Positions 16,695-25,458 of a stretch of 64,000 nt of DNA are shown here, piece after piece. Under the pieces are notes generated by a model that worked only from the letters and a program-made list of their open reading frames with translations, searched no databases and had not been told where the DNA came from. How positions within the stretch are numbered: position 1 is the stretch's first letter; every line of letters starts with the position of its first letter. Where the stretch lies: positions 1,449,501 through 1,513,500 of the forward strand of contig NZ_JQNJ01000001.1 in NCBI RefSeq assembly GCF_000745185.1, in the 5' to 3' direction. This DNA is from Muricauda sp. MAR_2010_75 (GTDB taxonomy: Bacteria > Bacteroidota > Bacteroidia > Flavobacteriales > Flavobacteriaceae). The position numbers and the translations under genes are program-made.

Positions 16695-16712
16695 TCAGAC
16701 CCGTCAGTCGGT
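16695..16712. promoter_or_regulatory. Operator-like site, imperfect (TCAGAC-N6-GTCGGT)
   Basis: The right half is identical to the 13216 and 16798 sites and the left half matches 4 of 6 bases, with the same 6-bp spacer. It lies 106 bp from the glycosyltransferase-like start and may serve that gene. Confidence 0.35.
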
Positions 16713-16797
16713 TTTGAAAATGAGATGTTTACAGTTCCTCGATTAAGCTTTGAATGAATTCGACAAAAGACAGCAACAAGGGCCATTTTTGAATTGT

Positions 16798-16815
16798 ACC
16801 GACTGCCTAGTCGGT
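16798..16815. promoter_or_regulatory. Operator palindrome ACCGAC-N6-GTCGGT
   Basis: A perfect 18-bp inverted repeat with the same half-sites and spacer length as the site at 13216-13233 beside tetR. It lies between the divergent glycosyltransferase-like and patatin genes and could control either. A CATTTTTG box (one mismatch) at 16784-16791 directly precedes it. Confidence 0.55.
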
Positions 16816-16911
16816 AAATCTGTCATTTATTAAATCAAATCAGGCTATAGAAATAATGATTTTTTAATCGAAATCATGATGCAGGACAATGCCATCCACA
16901 ACGCAATGCTA

Positions 16912-16919
16912 TACCTTTG
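16912..16919 (+). promoter_or_regulatory. Promoter -7 box TACCTTTG for the patatin gene
   Basis: An exact TAnnTTTG box 25 bp before ATG 16945. It supports that ATG over in-frame codons farther upstream at 16876. Confidence 0.55.
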
Positions 16920-16944
16920 TGCATCATTGTTTTGCCAATCAAAA

Positions 16945-17721
16945 ATGTTTGAAGATAAATCCATTGGTCTGGTGCTTTCGGGTGGGGGTGTTCGTGGAAT
17001 GGCCCATATTGGTTTGATCAAGGCCATGCGAGAGCACGACTTGGAGGCCCAAATGGTGTCTGGTTCCAGTGTAGGTGCTTTGGTAGGCGCCCTGTATGCC
17101 AATGGAAACTCGGTGGAGAGTATGCTGGACTTCTTCCGAAAGACACCCTTGTTCCAGTACAGTTTTTTTGCCATCAACAAACCAGGTTTTATTGATACGG
17201 AGCGTTATTTCAGCATTTTTAAAGGCTATTTTCCTAATAACTCTTTCGAAAGTTTGAGCAAACCCTTGTATGTGGTGGCCACGGATTTGTTGAGTGGGGA
17301 GGAAAAGGTCTTCAACCAAGGTGAATTGATTCTGCCTTTATTGGCCTCTGCTGCATTGACACCCGTTTTCAGTCCCGTAGAGATTGAAGGGATTCTCTAT
17401 GCAGATGGCGGGATTATGAACAACTTTCCAAAGGAATATCTGGAGGATAAAGTGGATTTTCTCATTGGAAGCAACGTTTCCATTGCGGCCAAAGTGCAAA
17501 AAACCGACCTTCGGAACTCGCTACAATTGGCGGGTAGGGTAACCAATCTCATGATTTATGCTTCCAACAAAGGAAAGTTGGGGCAATGTCACTTGCATAT
17601 AGAACCCAAAGAGCTCGATAAAATCGGCGTATTGGATAAAAAAGGTATAGAAAATGCCTTTTCCATAGGTTACGAACACGGTAGCAGGGCTATTGAAAAA
17701 CTACTGGCTTCTAAAGACTAA
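16945..17721 (+). CDS. Patatin-like phospholipase
   Basis: A 258-residue serine hydrolase expected to release fatty acids from phospholipids or other lipids. SIGLVLSGGGVRGMAHIGL contains the oxyanion glycine motif, VSGSSVGALVGALYANG contains the nucleophile in GxSxG, and ILYADGGIMNNFP holds the aspartate of the Ser-Asp dyad as DGG. No signal peptide is present, so it is probably cytoplasmic. ATG 16945 is preferred because the promoter box at 16912 lies inside the longer open frame. The stop overlaps the convergent reductase gene by 4 bp. Confidence 0.93.
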   Translation: MFEDKSIGLVLSGGGVRGMAHIGLIKAMREHDLEAQMVSGSSVGALVGALYANGNSVESMLDFFRKTPLFQYSFFAINKPGFIDTERYFSIFKGYFPNNSFESLSKPLYVVATDLLSGEEKVFNQGELILPLLASAALTPVFSPVEIEGILYADGGIMNNFPKEYLEDKVDFLIGSNVSIAAKVQKTDLRNSLQLAGRVTNLMIYASNKGKLGQCHLHIEPKELDKIGVLDKKGIENAFSIGYEHGSRAIEKLLASKD

Positions 17722-18767
17722 ACATCATCATAATCTACTTTTAAAGTTGGGGTCAACGGGTGCGCCTGACAGGTTAGGATCAGCCCTTCGGCCACTTCAC
17801 CATCGGTCAAGATTTGATTTTTGGCCATCTCGGCCTTTCCTTCCTTGACACGGGCAATGCAAGTACTGCAAACACCACCTTGACAAGAATAAGGTGCGTC
17901 TATGTCCTCATCGAGCACCGCATCGAGCACCACTCGTTTTCGGTCCATTACCAAAGAGAAGGTTTCATCATCCAAAATTACCTCGACCTTGGTTTTTCCT
18001 TCCAAGTTTTCGGCCATTTCATCTTCCTCATCAGAACTGGTGAAGAGTTCAAAATGGATTTTATCCCCGGAGACACCATTTTCCTTGAGGGTGTCTGACA
18101 CAGCATGGATCATTTCTTCAGGGCCACAGAGATAAAAGGCATCAAATGGGGTCTCTTTGAATTTGTTTTTGATGACAAAGTTTACAGTGGAACGCTCAAT
18201 TCGTCCAAAAAGGGCATCCTCCTCATGTGCCCTGCTGTAGACATATTGCACAAAAAACCGTTCGGAATATTTCTCTTTAAGTGCCTGTATTTTCTGAAAA
18301 TACATGGTTTCTTCGGGGTTTTGGTTCCCAAAAACCAACACAAAGGTATTTTCGGGATTGCTTTCCAAAACAGTTTCGGCAATACTCATTATCGGAGTAA
18401 TGCCACTTCCCGCGGCAAAAGCAGCCACACTCTTTTTGTCCGAAGTTTTGTCAAAAACAAAACGTCCTTCAGGACGCATCACCTCCAAGACATCTCCAGC
18501 TTTAAGGTTTTCATTGGCAAAAACCGAAAATGTACCACCCGGCATTTTCTTTATGCCCACGGTCAACTGTCCAGAAGAAGGAGCTGAGGAAATGGAATAG
18601 GCCCTCCGGAGTTCATTCCCGTTCAATGGGTGTTTTATGGTAATGTACTGGCCAGCCTTAAACTTGTAAGTGTCCGCAAACTCGTTGGGAACATCAAAGG
18701 TAAGTGCCACCGCATTTGGAGTCAATCGATCTACGGCGGAGATTTTTAACGCATGGGAATCGCTCAT
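17718..18767 (-). CDS. Ferredoxin--NAD(P)H reductase-type oxidoreductase with C-terminal 2Fe-2S domain (PaaE-like)
   Basis: A three-domain flavoprotein of 349 residues. The FAD-binding barrel carries RRAYSISSAPSSG, the NAD(P)-binding domain carries FAAGSGITPIMSIAETVL and FYLCGPEEMIHAV, and the plant-type ferredoxin at the C-terminus has YSCQGGVCSTCIARVKEG with a distal cysteine in LTCQAHP. This is the architecture of phenylacetyl-CoA oxygenase reductase PaaE and related reductases; no paaABCD genes are nearby, so its electron acceptor is unknown. It is probably cytoplasmic. A good -7 box lies just upstream. Confidence 0.9.
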   Translation of the reverse strand: MSDSHALKISAVDRLTPNAVALTFDVPNEFADTYKFKAGQYITIKHPLNGNELRRAYSISSAPSSGQLTVGIKKMPGGTFSVFANENLKAGDVLEVMRPEGRFVFDKTSDKKSVAAFAAGSGITPIMSIAETVLESNPENTFVLVFGNQNPEETMYFQKIQALKEKYSERFFVQYVYSRAHEEDALFGRIERSTVNFVIKNKFKETPFDAFYLCGPEEMIHAVSDTLKENGVSGDKIHFELFTSSDEEDEMAENLEGKTKVEVILDDETFSLVMDRKRVVLDAVLDEDIDAPYSCQGGVCSTCIARVKEGKAEMAKNQILTDGEVAEGLILTCQAHPLTPTLKVDYDDV

Positions 18768-18783
18768 GAATACAATTTTGCTG

Positions 18784-18791
18784 CAAAACTA
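18784..18791 (-). promoter_or_regulatory. Promoter -7 box TAGTTTTG for the reductase gene
   Basis: On the minus strand this is an exact TAnnTTTG match, 16 bp before the start codon at 18767. No clear -33 TTG is seen. Confidence 0.55.
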
Positions 18792-18884
18792 AGGATTACC
18801 CTTATTTTTTCCCTCATTTTTACAAAAAGGATGAGCATTGTAACAAATAGCATACTTTGCACACTAACAAGAAAACTACCAACC

Positions 18885-20354
18885 ATGTTCAAACGTTTCC
18901 TTGGCCTTCAATGGAAATCTTTTTTTAGGGCGGCATCTTTTAAGACCGAGATTTGGATCAAAATCTTAATGGGAATTGGGGCGCTCTATTTTATCCTTGT
19001 TTTTCTGGGGATGGGCTTTGGCTCCTATTTTATGATAAAGAAAGCCGGAATTGGTGATCCATTGCGAATCGTGAACCAATACATGATTTACTATTTGGCC
19101 TTTGATCTTGTGCTACGGTACATGCTCCAAAAAATGCCTGTGACCAATATAAAACCATTGCTGTATTTGCCCATTAAAAAAAGCAAAGTGGTAAACTACT
19201 CCCTTGGGAAAACGGTGGTTTCCTTTTTTAACATTATGCACGCATTTTTCTTTGTGCCCTTTAGTGTGGTTTTGCTCATGGAAGGCTATTCCGTTGTCTC
19301 GGTAATAGGATGGCATCTGGGCTTTATGGCCCTAATTTTCGTCAACAACTTCATCAATGTTATGGTCAACAACAAAGACAGTGTCTTTTATGTTCTAGCG
19401 GGACTGTTTTTGATGGCCGGTATTTCACAATATTATCAGTGGTTTGATATTACACTATTCACCCAGCCTATTTTTGACGTATTCTTTGATGTACCCTGGA
19501 CGGCAATAGTACCATGGCTCTTAATGATTGGGCTCTATTTTTTGGCCTATTCCTATTTTAAAAAGCACATGTATTTGGATGGTGGTCTGGCTACCAAACA
19601 AGCTGAGGCCAAAACAGAAAATCTTGATTGGTTGAACCGTTTTGGGAACCTGGGCACTTTCTTAAAGAACGACATCAAACTCATCAAACGTAACAAGAGA
19701 TCCAGAACGGCAGTAATTGCAGGCTTCTTTTTTATTTTTTATGGACTGCTCTTTTTTACTGGTGCCCTTGAAGTTTATGAAGGTCCGTTTTGGAGCATCT
19801 TCGCCGGGATTTTTGTCACTGGGGGATTCCTTTTCAGCTTTGGGCAGTATGTGCCCAGTTGGGACAGCAGCTATTATCCATTGATGATGAGTCAGAACAT
19901 TCAATATAAAGAATACCTCACCTCAAAATGGTATTTGGTAATCATTGCTACGATAATCTCCACCATTTTAGCTTCCTTCTATATCTACTTTGGATGGGAA
20001 GCCTACGCCGCCGTATTGGTTGGGGCCATTTATAATATTGGCATCAACAGTTATTTGGTGCTTTGGGGCGGTGCCTATGTGAAAACGCCCATAGACCTCA
20101 CGTCAAATAAAAAAGCCTTTGGGGACAAACAGGCTTTCAATGCAAAGACACTACTCTTGACTTTGCCTAAAATGGTTTTGCCCATTATCATTTATGCTGC
20201 GGGCCATCTTTTGGTCAGTCCACTGGTTGGATACCTCTGTGTGGCCTTAGTTGGATTACTCGGCTTTGTGTTTAAAAACAAAGCCTTTAAAATAATAGAA
20301 GGCATTTACAAAAAAGAGAAATACAAAACTTTATTGGCCTACAAACAAAAATAG
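18885..20354 (+). CDS. ABC exporter permease-like membrane protein (DUF5687)
   Basis: A 489-residue protein with about twelve membrane segments in two halves separated by a charged loop near residues 240-275. The start MFKRFLGLQWKSFFRAASF is characteristic of the flavobacterial DUF5687 family, which is always encoded next to an ABC ATPase, as here two bases downstream. The frame is open upstream to 18753, but ATG 18885 gives the family N-terminus and follows a TACTTTGC promoter-like sequence at 18853. It probably forms the membrane part of an exporter; the substrate is unknown. Confidence 0.85.
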   Translation: MFKRFLGLQWKSFFRAASFKTEIWIKILMGIGALYFILVFLGMGFGSYFMIKKAGIGDPLRIVNQYMIYYLAFDLVLRYMLQKMPVTNIKPLLYLPIKKSKVVNYSLGKTVVSFFNIMHAFFFVPFSVVLLMEGYSVVSVIGWHLGFMALIFVNNFINVMVNNKDSVFYVLAGLFLMAGISQYYQWFDITLFTQPIFDVFFDVPWTAIVPWLLMIGLYFLAYSYFKKHMYLDGGLATKQAEAKTENLDWLNRFGNLGTFLKNDIKLIKRNKRSRTAVIAGFFFIFYGLLFFTGALEVYEGPFWSIFAGIFVTGGFLFSFGQYVPSWDSSYYPLMMSQNIQYKEYLTSKWYLVIIATIISTILASFYIYFGWEAYAAVLVGAIYNIGINSYLVLWGGAYVKTPIDLTSNKKAFGDKQAFNAKTLLLTLPKMVLPIIIYAAGHLLVSPLVGYLCVALVGLLGFVFKNKAFKIIEGIYKKEKYKTLLAYKQK

Positions 20355-20355
20355 T

Positions 20356-21048
20356 ATGATTACAGCGGAAAATTTAACCAAAACCTATACGCAAACAGTT
20401 CTGAATATTGATCATTTGGAGATTCCCAAAGCGCAAAGCTTTGGGCTGGTAGGCAATAATGGTGCGGGAAAGACCACCTTATTCAGTTTGTTGTTGGATT
20501 TGATTCAACCCACTACGGGGCACATCATAAATAATGGGGTACAAGTGGACCAAAGTGAAGCGTGGAAACCGTTTACTTCTGCATTTATTGATGAGACTTT
20601 TTTGATAGGGTATCTTACTCCTGAGGAGTATTTCTACTTCATCGGGGAATTAAGAGGTAGGAACAAAGCCGATGTGGATGCGCTTTTGTCCAATTACGAA
20701 GATTTTTTCCACGGCGAGATTTTGGGCCAGAAAAAATACCTCAGAGATCTTTCCAAAGGAAATCAAAAAAAAGTGGGCATCGTGGCCAGTTTTATTGGGA
20801 GCCCTGAAGTGGTGATCTTGGATGAACCTTTTGCCAATTTGGACCCAACAACCCAAATACGATTAAAAGCCATCATTAAGGATTTGGCTGCCAAAGAGGG
20901 TGTTACCGTATTGGTTTCCAGCCATGATTTAATTCATGTCACCGAAGTTTGTGAGCGCATTGTGGTGCTTAACAAGGGAGAAATCGTGAAGGATATCAAA
21001 ACTTCAACCGAGACCTTAAAGGAATTGGAAGCTTTTTTTGGGGGATAA
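20356..21048 (+). CDS. ABC transporter ATP-binding protein
   Basis: A 230-residue ATPase subunit. GLVGNNGAGKTTLFSLLLDL contains the Walker A motif, LSKGNQKKVGIVASFIG is the signature (LSKGN in place of LSGGQ), VVILDEPFANLDP is Walker B, and SSHDLIHV is the switch histidine. The divergent signature with KGNQKK is common in bacterial lantibiotic-type and CcmA-like exporters. It starts one base after the DUF5687 stop and must be co-transcribed. A large inverted repeat immediately follows the stop. Confidence 0.95.
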   Translation: MITAENLTKTYTQTVLNIDHLEIPKAQSFGLVGNNGAGKTTLFSLLLDLIQPTTGHIINNGVQVDQSEAWKPFTSAFIDETFLIGYLTPEEYFYFIGELRGRNKADVDALLSNYEDFFHGEILGQKKYLRDLSKGNQKKVGIVASFIGSPEVVILDEPFANLDPTTQIRLKAIIKDLAAKEGVTVLVSSHDLIHVTEVCERIVVLNKGEIVKDIKTSTETLKELEAFFGG

Positions 21049-21051
21049 AAA

Positions 21052-21182
21052 GAGGCTGTCTAAAAAGCAACAAAAGTTTGAATTTGCCAGTTCGAGCGCA
21101 GTCGAGAACCTAAAGCATGTTGGTAATCAATGGGTTTCGACTGCGCTCAACCTGACAGATAACTAGCTTTTTAGACAGCCTC
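21052..21182. repeat. 131-bp nested inverted repeat between convergent genes
   Basis: Outer arms 21052-21068 and 21166-21182 are a perfect 17-bp inverted repeat. Inner arms contain GAGCGCAGTCGA (21094-21105) and TCGACTGCGCTC (21137-21148), again perfectly complementary. The element fills the gap between the convergent ABC and NTF2-like genes and could form one long cruciform or RNA hairpin acting as a bidirectional terminator. The inner core also occurs at 59125, so it belongs to a dispersed family. Confidence 0.8.
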
Positions 21183-21208
21183 CAGACATGATCGTTTTTT
21201 GAATCCTG

Positions 21209-21577
21209 TTAGCACATGGCCGAAGTATCGTAATGGAACGACACCTTTTTGATTTTTCCATCCTGCACTTGGTAGAGGGCAACTTCCTCCATGTTCATCC
21301 GGTTGCCATCCTTAAAGGTAACATCGCTGGTCATGGCCACCGCAAAATGATTGCCCGCAACAACAGGATCACCTACGGTACCGCCATGGGTTTCTTGGAT
21401 ACCGTCCATCCATTGTTTGAAACCTTGTAAAATGTTGTCCAAGCCTTCGGTTACTTCATTGGGCATTCCGGGCATTTCCAAGCTAACGGCATCTTTCGCA
21501 TATAGTTCGTAGGCTTCTGCGTGTTTGCCCTCTCGGCATAGGGCGACCAGTTTTTCTGCAACTTCTTGTGTGCTCAT
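21209..21577 (-). CDS. NTF2-like/SnoaL-like protein
   Basis: A 122-residue single-domain protein with the cone-shaped alpha+beta barrel pattern. The N-terminal helices EVAEKLVALCREGKHAEAYE are followed by LYAKDAVSLEMPG and the closing strands FAVAMTSDVTF, VALYQVQDGKIKKVSFHYD. Such proteins include steroid isomerase-like enzymes and many of unknown role; no catalytic residues can be assigned. It is divergent from the GlxA-type regulator and convergent with the ABC exporter. No obvious promoter box is found upstream. Confidence 0.8.
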   Translation of the reverse strand: MSTQEVAEKLVALCREGKHAEAYELYAKDAVSLEMPGMPNEVTEGLDNILQGFKQWMDGIQETHGGTVGDPVVAGNHFAVAMTSDVTFKDGNRMNMEEVALYQVQDGKIKKVSFHYDTSAMC

Positions 21578-21768
21578 GTTGTTCTTGTTTTTTTGATTAA
21601 TGAATAAACTTATTTCGGTTACGGGTTGTGGGTTGAATTTTTCAATATCCGGGAATTAAGACGAAACTACAAAAGCTTACAACACAGCCCTAAGGGCAAA
21701 TACGACACTTTAAAGGGTTGTTTCTGCCACGGATATCCACTACATTTAGTACATGTAAATCCATGGTT

Positions 21769-22782
21769 ATGAAACATGTAAGTATTTTGGTGCCCAAGGG
21801 TAATGCTATTTTAAGCAGTGTGGTGGGTCCGTTCAAGATTTTGTCGGCCGCCAATCGTTTTTTACAGAGCACAGGGGTGAGAAACGATGACTTTTTTGAC
21901 ATTCATTTGGTGGGCTTGGATGGCGACCAATCCTTGTACAATGGACTGTTCAGCATTCATTGTGATAAAACCATTGTTGAAGTAGAGAAGACAGATCTTA
22001 TCCTGATTCCAGCTTTACGTACGGACAAGTTGATCGAGGAACTAAAATTGAATCAACCCTACGTGGATTGGATTATTAGTCAAAGAAACCGAAACAATGC
22101 AGAGGTGGCCAGTATGTGTTTGGGTGCTTTTGTGCTGGCCCGCACAGGTCTGGTGGACGGCAGACAGTGCTCTACCCATTGGGCGGCCATGGAGTTGTTC
22201 AAACGGATGTACCCCCAGGTGAATCTGGTCTCCAACAAAATTGTCACCGAGGAAGACGGTATTTACACCAGCGGTGGTGCGTATTCTTTTTTGAACCTCA
22301 TGATCCACCTTATTGAAAAATACTGTGGCCGCGAAGTGGCGATTTACATTTCCAAATTTTTTGAAATTGAAATAGATCGCGAAGACCAAAACCAGTTCGT
22401 GATTTTTCAAGGCCAAAAGGAACATGACGACACGGCCATCAAGGCAGCGCAAACTTTTATCGAGGACAACGTGAACGACAAAATATCGGTGGAGGAGTTG
22501 GCCCAAAAATTTGCGATCAGCAATAGAAATTTTGTTCGGCGATTTAAAAAAGCCACCCAGAACACCCCATTGGAATACATTCAACGGGTGAAGATAGAAG
22601 CGGCCAAACGCAGTCTGGAAACCACCCAACAAAATGTGAACGAGATAATGTATCAGGTTGGCTATGCGGACCAAAAGGCGTTCCGTACTGTGTTTAAAAA
22701 ATACGCGGGATTATCGCCCGTGGCTTACAAAACCAAATACAACCGGGCACAACTGGAATATCAGGGCCCCAACTCCTGGTGA
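21769..22782 (+). CDS. GlxA family transcriptional regulator (DJ-1/PfpI plus AraC domains)
   Basis: A 337-residue regulator with an N-terminal class I glutamine amidotransferase-like domain. ASMCLGAFVLARTGLVDG holds the conserved cysteine, and CSTHWAAMELFKRMYP follows in the usual way. The C-terminal AraC DNA-binding domain (about residues 235-330) shows the two helix-turn-helix motifs in LAQKFAISNRNFVRRFKKAT and VNEIMYQVGYADQKAFRTVF. ATG 21769 matches family starts; ATG 21763 is an alternative. A TACATTTA box (one mismatch) lies at 21741. The divergent NTF2-like gene is a candidate target. Confidence 0.92.
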   Translation: MKHVSILVPKGNAILSSVVGPFKILSAANRFLQSTGVRNDDFFDIHLVGLDGDQSLYNGLFSIHCDKTIVEVEKTDLILIPALRTDKLIEELKLNQPYVDWIISQRNRNNAEVASMCLGAFVLARTGLVDGRQCSTHWAAMELFKRMYPQVNLVSNKIVTEEDGIYTSGGAYSFLNLMIHLIEKYCGREVAIYISKFFEIEIDREDQNQFVIFQGQKEHDDTAIKAAQTFIEDNVNDKISVEELAQKFAISNRNFVRRFKKATQNTPLEYIQRVKIEAAKRSLETTQQNVNEIMYQVGYADQKAFRTVFKKYAGLSPVAYKTKYNRAQLEYQGPNSW

Positions 22783-22896
22783 TTAAAATGTGGGTTCCCC
22801 AATTATCAGGCAAATAAAAAAACTTGTATTTTATCGATGAGGCTTATAATAATCTGTGTTTTTTTCAGTTAAGGTTACACACGATTATCGATAATT

Positions 22897-25452
22897 TTGA
22901 AGCTTCGTAATACACTTATCGTCACCATGGTTCTGGGAGGGCTGCTCTTTAATTCTTGCTCTACCAAAAAGGACAAGTTCATCAACCGGAACTGGCATGC
23001 ACTGAATACCAAGTACAATACTTTGTACAATGGTAACATTGCTTTTGAACAGGGCAGGGAAGAACTCAACAATAGTTATAGGGACGATTACTGGGAAATC
23101 CTACCCGTGGAGCGCTTGGAAGTGACCGATGAGGTGAAGCTCGATTCTGAGGATAACAACCCCAACTTTATTATTGCTGAGGAAAAGGCCACCAAGGCCA
23201 TCCAAAAGCACAGTATGGACATTAAGGATGAGGAACGGAATCCTCAAACCGATGAAGCTTTTCTCCTGTTGGGAAAGGCACGTTACTTTGACCAACGCTA
23301 TATTCCTGCATTGGAATCCTTCAATTATATCCTTAGAAAATATGTGGAGAGCGATAAACTGAACGAGGCCACCATTTGGCGTGAAAAAACCAATATGCGT
23401 TTGGACAACCCTGAAGTGGCCATCAAGAACCTGAAGCGTTTGTTCAAATATGAATCGCTAAAAGATCAGGAATATGCAGATGCGAATGCCGTTTTGGCTC
23501 AGTGCTACATCAACCTAAATGCACCGGATACCGCCATTCAAAAATTAAAGATCGCCCAGGCCTACACCAAGAAAAATCCTGAAAAAGGAAGATACCTCTT
23601 CATCATTGGACAATTGTTCAACCAATTGGGGCATAAAGACAGTGCTAATTATGCTTTTGATAAAGTCATCGACCTTAATCGAAAATCGCCACGGGTCTAC
23701 ATGATCAATGCCCACTTGCAGAAAATTCGGAATACAGAGATTACCGATGCCAACGAGGAGGAACTATTGGAATATCTGACCGATTTGGAGGAAAATCGGG
23801 AAAACCGACCATTTTTGGATAAGATTTATCGTGAAGTGGCGCAGTTCCATCTAGCCAACGAGGAAGATAGTTTGGCCTTGGCCTATTATAACAAATCGCT
23901 CAGAGCAACCCAGAACGAACGGAAACTGAATGCCCTGAATTATCAAAGCTTGGCCGATTATTATTTTGATGAGGATGAATACAAAACGGCAGGGGCCTAT
24001 TATGACAGCACCTTGACCAATCTTGCCGAAAACACCAGAAAACACCGGGACATAAAAAAGAAATTGGACAATCTGGAAGATGTCATCAAATATGAGGACA
24101 TTGTCCAGTACACCGATAGCGTCATTACCGTTTACCAGATGCCCGAAGCGGAACGAAAGGCCTATTTTGAGGATTACATTGCAGAATTAAAGCGCAAGGC
24201 CGAGGAAGAGGAAGCCAAAAAACAGCAGCAAGCAGCGGCTGGTTTTGCCACATTTGCCAACAGTAAGGGAGGCAAAGAAAATCAGGGCAAGTTTTATTTC
24301 TATAACATCACCAGTTTGGGATATGGTAAAAATGACTTTAGAACCCGATGGGGCGACCGTACCTTGGAAGATGATTGGCGATGGAGCAACAAATCCAGGA
24401 CATTGGTGTCAGAGGCAACTGGTGACCAAGTGGCGGGAAATGACCCATCGACTCAAAACCTCACCGAAGACCAAAAATATTCGGTGGAGTACTATTTGGG
24501 TCAAATCCCTACGGATGCATCCGTGATTGATAGTCTATGGACGGAGCGGAACTTTGCCAACTATCAATTGGGATTGATCTATAAAGAAAAATTTAAGGAC
24601 AACCTTTTGGCAGCTGCCAAATTGGAAAGGGTTTTGGCTTCCAATCCTGAGGAGCGTTTGATTCTTCCCTCAAAATATAATCTGTACAAGATTTATGAGG
24701 AAAGTGGTAGTCCTTTGGCGCAGAACATGAAACAGGATATCATCAACAACCATCCAGATACCCGTTACGCGGAAATTCTTTTAAATCCACAAGCAGTTTT
24801 GGCAGGAAATACCGATAGCCCTGATGCACGATATGCGGCATTGTTCAAATTATACGAACAGCAGGAGTACCTTAGGGTCATTACGTTTTCTGAGGAATAT
24901 ATCAACAAATTTACCGGTGACCCCATTGTGCCCAAGTTTGAAATGCTGAAAGCCAATGCCATTGGTCGCCTACAAGGGTTTGAACAGTTTAAGGAAGCTT
25001 TGAACTACGTGGCCCTTACTTATCCCAACAATCCCGAAGGGAAAAAAGCGGAGCAAATTGTAGAAGAGCAATTGCCCAAGTTGGAAAACAAGGATTTCTC
25101 ACCAGAAACGGGTTCTACAGGAACCTCGAACTGGAAGGTGGTCTTCCCATTTAAAATAAGGGACGACGAAAAAGCGTTAATCTTAAAGAAGCGATTGGAA
25201 GACGCCATTAAAGAGCTTAACTATAAAAATGTTGTTTCCAAGGACATCTATAATTTGGAAGATGAATTTGTGGTGGTGCATGGATTTCGATCTAAGGATT
25301 TTGCCTTGGGCTTTGCAGAGCTTATTAAAAACAATAGGGACTACCGTATTAAAGATGAGAATTTTGTAGTTTTATCGGAGAACTATAAAATTGTTCAAGT
25401 CCACAAGAATTTAGAATCATACAAAGAACATATTTTAACCCCAAAACCCTAG
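22897..25452 (+). CDS. sprE: Type IX secretion/gliding lipoprotein SprE (PorW), TPR protein
   Basis: A large TPR lipoprotein of 851 residues, about the size of SprE/PorW, which is required for type IX secretion and gliding in Bacteroidota. The signal peptide MKLRNTLIVTMVLGGLLFNSC ends in a lipobox with cysteine 21. The following KFINRNWHALNTKYNTLYNG is the family signature, then tetratricopeptide-like helices fill most of the chain, with a coiled, Glu/Lys/Gln-rich segment near residues 410-445. The start is TTG 22897, which overlaps a promoter-like TAATTTTG (22892-22899); the Lys/Arg n-region argues the TTG is the real start. The bactofilin gene follows after 6 bp. Confidence 0.88.
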   Translation: MKLRNTLIVTMVLGGLLFNSCSTKKDKFINRNWHALNTKYNTLYNGNIAFEQGREELNNSYRDDYWEILPVERLEVTDEVKLDSEDNNPNFIIAEEKATKAIQKHSMDIKDEERNPQTDEAFLLLGKARYFDQRYIPALESFNYILRKYVESDKLNEATIWREKTNMRLDNPEVAIKNLKRLFKYESLKDQEYADANAVLAQCYINLNAPDTAIQKLKIAQAYTKKNPEKGRYLFIIGQLFNQLGHKDSANYAFDKVIDLNRKSPRVYMINAHLQKIRNTEITDANEEELLEYLTDLEENRENRPFLDKIYREVAQFHLANEEDSLALAYYNKSLRATQNERKLNALNYQSLADYYFDEDEYKTAGAYYDSTLTNLAENTRKHRDIKKKLDNLEDVIKYEDIVQYTDSVITVYQMPEAERKAYFEDYIAELKRKAEEEEAKKQQQAAAGFATFANSKGGKENQGKFYFYNITSLGYGKNDFRTRWGDRTLEDDWRWSNKSRTLVSEATGDQVAGNDPSTQNLTEDQKYSVEYYLGQIPTDASVIDSLWTERNFANYQLGLIYKEKFKDNLLAAAKLERVLASNPEERLILPSKYNLYKIYEESGSPLAQNMKQDIINNHPDTRYAEILLNPQAVLAGNTDSPDARYAALFKLYEQQEYLRVITFSEEYINKFTGDPIVPKFEMLKANAIGRLQGFEQFKEALNYVALTYPNNPEGKKAEQIVEEQLPKLENKDFSPETGSTGTSNWKVVFPFKIRDDEKALILKKRLEDAIKELNYKNVVSKDIYNLEDEFVVVHGFRSKDFALGFAELIKNNRDYRIKDENFVVLSENYKIVQVHKNLESYKEHILTPKP

Positions 25453-25458
25453 AACACA

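Larger units (their letters stand above)
16590..16911. other. Intergenic region with two operator-like palindromes
   Basis: The gap between the divergent glycosyltransferase-like and patatin genes holds no convincing gene. It contains TCAGAC-N6-GTCGGT at 16695-16712 and the perfect ACCGAC-N6-GTCGGT at 16798-16815, plus the patatin promoter box at its right end. Nothing else is recognisable. Confidence 0.5.

Noticed and set aside
21209..21577. Ketosteroid isomerase assignment for the NTF2-like protein
   Set aside because: Only the fold pattern is visible; catalytic Asp and Tyr cannot be placed with confidence.
22042..22674. 210-codon open frame on the minus strand over the GlxA-type regulator
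   Set aside because: The plus-strand gene has clear DJ-1 and AraC domains; the opposite frame has no recognisable motif.
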